This document shows, piece by piece, positions 6,734-10,106 of a DNA stretch of 10,106 bases. Source of the stretch: Pseudomonadota bacterium (GTDB taxonomy: Bacteria; Pseudomonadota; Gammaproteobacteria; Burkholderiales; Sulfuriferulaceae); the NCBI GenBank assembly GCA_021790625.1, contig JAJYGL010000129.1, positions 1 through 10,106 of the forward strand. Reading direction: 5' to 3'. The position numbers and the translations under genes were made by a program. Position 1 is the first letter of the stretch; each line of letters begins with the position of its first letter. The notes beneath the pieces are model-generated. The model saw only the letters and a list, made by a program, of their open reading frames with translations. It was not told the DNA's origin and did no database searches.

Positions 6734-7495
6734 TTAGAACAGGTAATACAAACTGACTGAGAGCACGGGGTAAAACCCGAATCGAGACAGGTTGCTTTGG
6801 TCAGCGCTGCGCTGTGCAGCGGCATCGCTCTGTATCTGGCCGCATGTGCCAGCATTCAGACCGGGGGCGCAGGTGACGGTGAGGTTTTCGTTTGCGTTGC
6901 CTTGATACAGAACGCCGAGATCGGCAGTCATGCCAAGTCGTCCGTGAGCGGCCAGTGGGTTGCCATAGCCAACACCAAAATAGGGCGCAAGTTTTTGGAA
7001 GCCGACTGTCGCATTGATGCCGCCAATCTGATTGCTGGTATATGTGTTGCCGTTCAGCGTGTAGTCGGTATAATTGCCATTGCTGTTGGAACCATCTGGT
7101 ACAGCGCTCAGGCTGATGGTGTTATTGTTCAATACCAGCCCGGCTGTTAGACGCAGCCCGGTGCCCATCGGATACCAGTCTATCAAGGTGTGTATGGTGG
7201 ATAGATTCAAGTTGCCGTTGTAGATGGTTCCGCTACTGTCCTGATTCTCGTTGAGAGAGAGTGCGTCAAACCCCAGGCGGACGTGCCATCCGGGCCAGAA
7301 AGCGTGAACATAGTCAAGGCCGGCGCCCAACGTGCCGATATCGAGCCCCAGACCATCGCGATGGTATTCGTCGCTCATGCTGTTGTCGTTCGTGTCGTCG
7401 GCCATGGCTTGACATGAATACGATAACGCCAGCAAAAGCGTCAGCGCTCCTGCGATCATTTTTTTGCTGGTATTTGAGACGGGTTTTGTTTTCAT
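6734..7495 (-). CDS. Outer-membrane beta-barrel protein, CarO-like porin family
   Basis: A 253-residue precursor with a signal peptide (basic KTKPVSNTSKK, hydrophobic 13-25, cleavage probably after Ala30 or Ala32). The mature chain shows alternating aromatic/hydrophobic strands with Gly- and Asn-rich turns, and it ends in FYPVLSVSLYYLF, a C-terminal beta-signal with terminal Phe for BAM-mediated insertion. Segments such as TLIDWYPMGTGLRLTAG, APYFGVGYGNP and ADLGVLYQGN match the pattern I associate with CarO-like (ornithine-uptake-porin-like) proteins of proteobacteria; substrate here is unknown. Two cysteines in the loop before the last strands (TCAPGLNAGTCG) may form a disulfide. A weak AAAGG lies 9 nt before the ATG. 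Confidence 0.88.
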   Translation of the reverse strand: MKTKPVSNTSKKMIAGALTLLLALSYSCQAMADDTNDNSMSDEYHRDGLGLDIGTLGAGLDYVHAFWPGWHVRLGFDALSLNENQDSSGTIYNGNLNLSTIHTLIDWYPMGTGLRLTAGLVLNNNTISLSAVPDGSNSNGNYTDYTLNGNTYTSNQIGGINATVGFQKLAPYFGVGYGNPLAAHGRLGMTADLGVLYQGNANENLTVTCAPGLNAGTCGQIQSDAAAQRSADQSNLSRFGFYPVLSVSLYYLF

Positions 7496-7511
7496 AATAT
7501 TTGCCTTTAAT

Positions 7512-7529
7512 TCAATTAATAATAATTGA
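7512..7529. promoter_or_regulatory. AT-rich palindrome upstream of the porin gene
   Basis: TCAATTA-ATAA-TAATTGA is an 18-bp dyad with 7-bp arms, 17 bp upstream of the porin ATG. A TAATAT hexamer on minus (about 7529-7534) could be the -10 box beside it, though no good -35 was found. An operator is the likely meaning; a chance AT-rich dyad is possible. Confidence 0.4.
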
Positions 7530-7572
7530 TATTATGCGGCAAGTTTGTTGCAGGATTATTTCAGTGTGGGCT

Positions 7573-7598
7573 TGTGGGAATAGATCAGCGGTTCCTTA
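7573..7598 (-). repeat. Dispersed repeat, copy 3 (inverted relative to copy 4)
   Basis: On minus it reads TTAAGGAACCGCTGAT followed by CTATTCCCACA. Unlike the other copies it does not follow a recognised stop codon on its own strand. It lies 78 bp upstream of the porin start and directly adjoins the 5' limit of the XRE-like fragment on +. With copy 4 it brackets the higBA module as inverted repeats. Confidence 0.8.
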
Positions 7599-7678
7599 AA
7601 ATTGAAACGTGGATATTGGAGCAGGCCGGAATCAAGTTTGTGCCAATACAAGCGGGTTTGCGTTTAGTGGATAATTGA
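7595..7678 (+). pseudogene. Fragment resembling the C-terminus of an XRE-family regulator
   Basis: In one frame the stretch reads LKIETWILEQAGIKFVPIQA, then GLRLVDN and a TGA stop at 7676-7678. Ending in an LE-AGI-F-P...G-RL pattern is typical of small XRE/HTH transcriptional regulators, whose usual form is like ALEAAGVEFIPENGGG-GVRL. No start or HTH domain is present upstream, and the frame enters repeat copy 3. It therefore looks like the last ~27 codons of a gene whose front was removed. The match is short, so chance similarity cannot be excluded. Confidence 0.4.
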
Positions 7679-7684
7679 TTGCTG

Positions 7685-7713
7685 TTGATGCGCATAACGT
7701 TACGGGTTACAAT
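7685..7713 (+). promoter_or_regulatory. higBA promoter with overlapping operator-like repeats
   Basis: TTGATG (7685-7690) and TACAAT (7708-7713) are 17 bp apart, a good sigma-70 match. The spacer contains the palindrome TAACGTTA (7695-7702) and a GTTAC direct repeat (7699-7703 and 7706-7710), positioned where HigA or the HigBA complex would be expected to bind for autorepression. The predicted transcription start (about 7720) coincides with the higB ATG at 7719. Confidence 0.6.
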
Positions 7714-7718
7714 AAGCC

Positions 7719-7997
7719 ATGATCAGAACATTCAATCACAAAGGATTAACAACCTTTTTTGAAACGGGCAGCAAAGCGGGGATACAGCCGCACCATGCAC
7801 TCCGGTTAGCCGCCATGTTGCGCCGCTTGAATGAAACGACCAACGCCAAGGGTATGAACCTGCCAGGGTGGGGTTTTCACCCACTGACGGCGAACCTTGC
7901 CGGGCATTATTCAGTAAGCGTAAATGGCAACTGGCGTATGACGTTCACATTTGAAGGTGAAGACGCCATATTGGTTGATTATCAAGACTATCATTAG
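7719..7997 (+). CDS. higB: HigB-type toxin of the RelE superfamily
   Basis: A 92-residue protein that matches the HigB family from end to end: IRTFNHKGLTTFFETGS at the start, MNLPGWGFHPL in the middle, and GHYSVSVNGNWRMTF followed by VDYQDYH at the C-terminus. HigB toxins are ribosome-dependent mRNA endonucleases held inactive by HigA. No frameshift or lost block is visible, so it is probably intact. No Shine-Dalgarno sequence precedes the ATG and the predicted transcription start falls on it, so the mRNA may be leaderless. It is followed 12 nt later by higA in the usual toxin-first order. Confidence 0.95.
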   Translation: MIRTFNHKGLTTFFETGSKAGIQPHHALRLAAMLRRLNETTNAKGMNLPGWGFHPLTANLAGHYSVSVNGNWRMTFTFEGEDAILVDYQDYH

Positions 7998-8009
7998 GAG
8001 TAAACTAAA

Positions 8010-8327
8010 ATGAAAATGCACAACCCACCGCACCCCGGCCTGACTTTGCGTGATGACGTATTGCCTGCGCTGGGGTTGACAGTAACCGAAGCTGCGCAAC
8101 AATTGAATGTAGCCCGCGCAACCCTTTCGCGTGTTATCAATGGCCGTGCTGCAATATCGCCAGAAATGGCCTTGCGTATTGAAGCATGGTTAGGCGTGGG
8201 GCGTGGCGGGGAAGCCCGCCTATGGATTGCGGAACAAAGCGCCTATGACATGTGGCAAGCCGAGCAGCGCATCAAAGGCGCGCCCTTGCATGTGCAACCT
8301 GCCCCACCGGAACGAATAGCCGCCTGA
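8010..8327 (+). CDS. higA: HigA-type antitoxin, XRE/HTH DNA-binding
   Basis: A 105-residue antitoxin of the HigA/VapI family. After PPHPGLTLRDDVLPALGLTV, the helix-turn-helix spans about residues 25-45 (TEAAQQLNVARATLSRVING), followed by RAAISPEMALRIEAWLG and the LW-A-QSAYDMWQAEQ helix common in the family. It neutralises HigB and, with it, represses the operon. Unlike higB it has a clear ribosome site, AGGAG (7996-8000), which overlaps the higB stop and is 9 nt from the ATG, favouring antitoxin excess. A second in-frame ATG occurs at 8016. Repeat copy 4 starts 5 nt after its TGA. Confidence 0.95.
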   Translation: MKMHNPPHPGLTLRDDVLPALGLTVTEAAQQLNVARATLSRVINGRAAISPEMALRIEAWLGVGRGGEARLWIAEQSAYDMWQAEQRIKGAPLHVQPAPPERIAA

Positions 8328-8332
8328 CACAG

Positions 8333-8355
8333 TTAAGGAACCGCTGATTAATTCC
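8333..8355 (+). repeat. Dispersed post-stop repeat, copy 4
   Basis: TTAAGGAACCGCTGAT followed by TAATTCC, beginning 5 nt after the higA stop. GGAA and TTCC at the ends can pair. The sequence to its right (8356-8569) holds no recognised gene: a 53-codon frame (8359-8520) has no ribosome site, and a second frame there is also open for a stretch, so this may be decayed coding or element-derived DNA. Confidence 0.8.
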
Positions 8356-8531
8356 TCCATGAACCGCGTTGCGGGTCAAATCGGGAAGATCGCGACGCGT
8401 TCGGTGCAGGTCGTAGCTGGGACTTTGACGCCAAGCCGTACAACAAGCGAGCGCCCGATTTGGCCGCAACCCACACAAGGCGCTGCCGTCGGTTCTGATT
8501 ACGGAATGGATGAAGCATGACCCGCGGGCAC

Positions 8532-8547
8532 GACAAGAAGACTTGTC
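8532..8547 (-). terminator. Hairpin downstream of the tRNA-Lys pair
   Basis: GACAAG and CTTGTC form a 6-bp stem around a 4-nt loop, 22 bp beyond the CCA of the second tRNA. No T-tract follows, so it is a weak terminator candidate; it could instead stop processing nucleases. Confidence 0.25.
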
Positions 8548-8569
8548 ATCACTAACTGTATGATTTATT

Positions 8570-8645
8570 TGGTGGGCTGTGTGAGATTCGAACTCACGAC
8601 CTACGGATTAAGAGTCCGCTGCTCTACCAACTGAGCTAACAACCC
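8570..8645 (-). tRNA. tRNA-Lys, anticodon CTT
   Basis: A 76-nt cloverleaf with encoded CCA. The acceptor strands are GGGTTGT and ACAGCCC (one G-U pair), with discriminator A, D-arm AGCTCAGTTGGTAGAGC, anticodon stem GCGGA/TCCGT around loop CTCTTAA giving anticodon CTT (reads AAG), and T-arm with GTTCGAATC. It is 18 bp downstream of the TTT isoacceptor and probably co-transcribed with it. Confidence 0.97.
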
Positions 8646-8663
8646 AGACCAGTGAGGCGGGGG

Positions 8664-8739
8664 TGGTGGGTCGGCCGGGATTCGAACCCGGGACCAACGG
8701 ATTAAAAGTCCGCTGCTCTACCGGCTGAGCTACCGACCC
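8664..8739 (-). tRNA. tRNA-Lys, anticodon TTT
   Basis: A 76-nt cloverleaf with encoded CCA. The acceptor strands GGGTCGG and CCGACCC pair perfectly, with discriminator A, D-arm AGCTCAGCCGGTAGAGC, anticodon stem GCGGA/TCCGT around loop CTTTTAA giving anticodon TTT (reads AAA and AAG), and T-arm GGTTCGAATCC. It is first in the tRNA operon. The D-arm and anticodon stem are nearly identical to those of the CTT gene, which suggests the pair arose by duplication. Confidence 0.97.
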
Positions 8740-8753
8740 GGTAAAAGCGAGAA

Positions 8754-8781
8754 ATTATACGTGATTTGATGATTTCGTCAA
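8754..8781 (-). promoter_or_regulatory. Sigma-70 promoter of the tRNA-Lys operon
   Basis: On minus, TTGACG (8776-8781) and a perfect TATAAT (8754-8759) are 16 bp apart, with the mature tRNA starting 15 nt after the -10 box. The bases TGA inside the -35 hexamer (8778-8780) are the stop codon of the preceding protein gene. The stretch after the -10 box is not especially GC-rich, so stringent control is not obvious. Confidence 0.8.
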
Positions 8782-9158
8782 TGGTTTTCGGGGTCTTGTT
8801 TTGGTACGTCGCGTGTGTCGGTTGCATGAGTGGGTATGTTGTCTGCTGTGTTGTCTGCCATGTTGTCTGGTGTTTGTTGTGGATCGGGGGTAGACCAGTT
8901 CTGGATGAGCAGGAACGTGGGGTGCAAGCATTCGCTGGTGGGGTCAAGGATGGGGATGCTGGCGATTTTGGACTGGATGGTTCGGTGGGCTCGGCCGTGG
9001 GTGTCGGTCTGGATGTGGGGGTCTGGGACAATGGCTTCGGCGATGAGGGTGAGGGGGTGTTCAATGATTTCAAGGGCTGTCCAGCGCTCACCTTGCCAGG
9101 AAAACTGTTTTCCAATCAGGACGTGCAAACCTTCTGGGTCGAGGTGGCTGCGATTCAT
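8778..9158 (-). CDS. Small protein of unknown function with Asn-rich repeat tail
   Basis: A 126-residue soluble protein that I do not recognise. The first ~88 residues look like one small beta-rich domain: LDPEGLHVLIGKQFSWQGER, then TALEIIEHPLTLIAEAI and a later FLLIQNW. The remainder is a low-complexity polar tail with a four-residue repeat (DNMA, DNTA, DNIP, 98-109), matching a 12-bp DNA repeat. There is no signal peptide or membrane segment. The ATG at 9158 is chosen because it overlaps the amidotransferase stop as ATGA, giving coupled translation; the frame is open further upstream to 9269 but that part lies inside the neighbouring gene. Its position suggests work alongside the amidotransferase. 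Confidence 0.75.
   Translation of the reverse strand: MNRSHLDPEGLHVLIGKQFSWQGERWTALEIIEHPLTLIAEAIVPDPHIQTDTHGRAHRTIQSKIASIPILDPTSECLHPTFLLIQNWSTPDPQQTPDNMADNTADNIPTHATDTRDVPKQDPENH
8835..8882. repeat. 12-bp tandem repeat inside the small unknown gene
   Basis: Three 12-bp units sharing GTTGTCTG on + (8835-8846, 8847-8858, 8859-8870) are followed by a degenerate fourth. The unit length keeps the frame and encodes DNxA on minus. Copy number could vary between strains by slippage. Confidence 0.7.
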
Positions 9159-9868
9159 GTGTGTATCAAACCGGTGAGCCAGTGTTCGTAGATGCGGTCG
9201 GCAACGCTGTGCAGGCTGCGTAGTCGGTCTGGCATGTCCTGTTGCATGGCCGCGGCACTTTGCACGCATGGACTGTGCCGTGCGGCGTGCAGTTCGGCCT
9301 CGCCTTCACGGCACCAGTCGATAATCATGGCCTCGGTCATTTCGATATGGCATTGCAGGGCAAGGTGTTTTTGCTGAAATACAAAAGCCTGATGGGCGCA
9401 ACAGGCGTTGCTGAGAAGGTGGGTCGCTTCTGCCGGCAGATCGAACGTTTCGCCATGCCAGTGAAAACTGATGAAGTGTTGTGTTTCACCGAGCCAGTTT
9501 TTCGCTTCCGTGGTATCGCATACTTGAACGGCACCCCAGCCGATTTCCTTGACGGGGTTGGCGCGTATGGTGGCACCGAGTGCCTTGGCGATGAGTTGTC
9601 CGCCCAAGCAATGGCCGAGCACGGGGATGTCATGCGCAATGGCGGAGCGAATGAGGTGCAGGCTGTCAGCTATCCAGGGTAAGGGGTCGTTGACACTCAT
9701 GCTGCCCCCCATGAAAACCAGTCCGGAAAATGCTTGTGGATCGCCGGGAATACTTTCGCCTTGATCGACACAGATCATTTGTGTAGGGATGTTTCGGGCA
9801 GCCAGAAATTCATCAAGGTAGCCCGCGCCTTCCCGAAGCAGGTGGCGGAAAATGGCGACTGGTTTCAT
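9155..9868 (-). CDS. Class I glutamine amidotransferase (GMP synthase-like GATase domain)
   Basis: A 237-residue stand-alone glutamine amidotransferase. The catalytic triad is visible: Cys87 in the nucleophile elbow GHCLGGQLIAKALGA (85-99), and His174 and Glu176 in LQCHIEMTEAMI (171-182). An oxyanion-side FMGGSMSVND (52-61) and the FHWHGETFDLP motif (135-145) are typical of GMP synthase-like GATases. Such proteins hydrolyse glutamine and pass ammonia to a synthase; members annotated this way often have unproven substrates, and some act on gamma-glutamyl compounds. There is no fused synthase domain, so it is not a full GuaA. Its ATG overlaps the folE2 stop as ATGA, and its own stop overlaps the next start in the same way, so the three genes form one coupled operon. 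Confidence 0.92.
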   Translation of the reverse strand: MKPVAIFRHLLREGAGYLDEFLAARNIPTQMICVDQGESIPGDPQAFSGLVFMGGSMSVNDPLPWIADSLHLIRSAIAHDIPVLGHCLGGQLIAKALGATIRANPVKEIGWGAVQVCDTTEAKNWLGETQHFISFHWHGETFDLPAEATHLLSNACCAHQAFVFQQKHLALQCHIEMTEAMIIDWCREGEAELHAARHSPCVQSAAAMQQDMPDRLRSLHSVADRIYEHWLTGLIHT

Positions 9869-10106
9869 GATGTGTGTCGTTCAATCATGGCGTAGGCAGA
9901 GTGGTTGTGGATGGATTCGAAATTTTCACTTTCCACGATGAAGCTGTCGATGCGGGAATCGCGTTGCAGAGCGGCGGCAACATCGCGCACCATGTCTTCG
10001 ACAAATTTCGGGTTGTCGTAGGCGCGTTCGGTGACATATTTTTCGTCTGGTCGCTTGAGCAGACCAAACAATTCACACGACGCTTGACTTTCGGCAACGG
10101 CGACGA
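9865..10106 (-). CDS. folE2: GTP cyclohydrolase FolE2, C-terminal part (cut by window edge)
   Basis: The last ~80 residues of a FolE2 (COG1469-type GTP cyclohydrolase I), open through the right edge of the window. Seen in order: AESQASCELFGLLKRPDEKY, then VTERAYDNPKFVEDMVRDVA and the hallmark ENFESIHNHSAYAMIER near the C-terminus. FolE2 converts GTP to dihydroneopterin triphosphate, the first step of tetrahydrofolate (and queuosine) synthesis, and uses metals other than zinc, so it is often kept for zinc-poor conditions. The C-terminal ESIHNHSA region carries family-invariant residues and is intact here. The N-terminal portion and promoter lie outside the window, and internal codons such as the TTG at 10071 are not the real start. 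Confidence 0.93.
   Translation of the reverse strand, partial: VAVAESQASCELFGLLKRPDEKYVTERAYDNPKFVEDMVRDVAAALQRDSRIDSFIVESENFESIHNHSAYAMIERHTS

Noticed and set aside
8359..8520. A 53-codon open frame on + after repeat copy 4.
   Set aside because: No Shine-Dalgarno sequence is present, the ATG is close to the repeat, the product resembles nothing known to me, and another frame in the same stretch is also open.
8570..8739. The tRNA-Lys pair as an integration site of a genomic island.
   Set aside because: No integrase gene and no duplicated tRNA 3' end were found in the window; higBA is nearby but is better explained by the flanking repeats.

Overview
The window looks like chromosomal DNA of a betaproteobacterium, plausibly from the Nitrosomonadales (Gallionella/Nitrosomonas-like). 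This is inferred from protein style (FolE2, a GcvA-type LysR regulator, a YqjD-YqjE-YqjK trio, a CarO-like porin, a proteobacterial HigBA pair) and moderate GC; no marker here fixes the genus. It carries 13 protein genes (one cut by the right edge), two tRNA genes, several regulatory candidates and a dispersed short repeat.

Left part (1-2011): a LysR-type regulator on + faces a three-gene minus-strand operon encoding small inner-membrane proteins of the YqjD/YqjE/YqjK type. After a 458-base stretch without a recognisable gene comes a single-domain rhodanese (minus). Divergent from it is an ADP-ribosylglycohydrolase-fold protein (plus) of the J1-crystallin-like kind, whose usual metal-ligand motifs are replaced.

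Middle (4252-7718): a structured gap with a perfect 12-bp inverted repeat, a small lipoprotein gene, a gap with three exact 13-bp GTATAC-containing repeats, a flagellin gene with no other flagellar gene nearby, and a CarO-like outer-membrane beta-barrel gene. These three genes are all on minus.

Right part (7595-10106): a fragment resembling the C-terminus of an XRE regulator, a complete higBA toxin-antitoxin module with its promoter, then on minus two tandem tRNA-Lys genes (TTT, then CTT in transcription order). Upstream of these, in transcription order, lies a tightly coupled operon folE2 (partial) - class I glutamine amidotransferase - small unrecognised protein. The junctions are 4-bp ATGA overlaps. 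The -35 box of the tRNA promoter contains the stop codon of the last operon gene.

The most unusual signal is a ~22-27-bp repeat with core TTAAGGAACCGCTGAT. Three of its four copies start 4-5 nt after the stop codons of three unrelated genes (lipoprotein, flagellin, higA), always in the same orientation relative to the gene. The fourth copy lies in inverted orientation at the other side of higBA, so the toxin-antitoxin module is bracketed by inverted copies.
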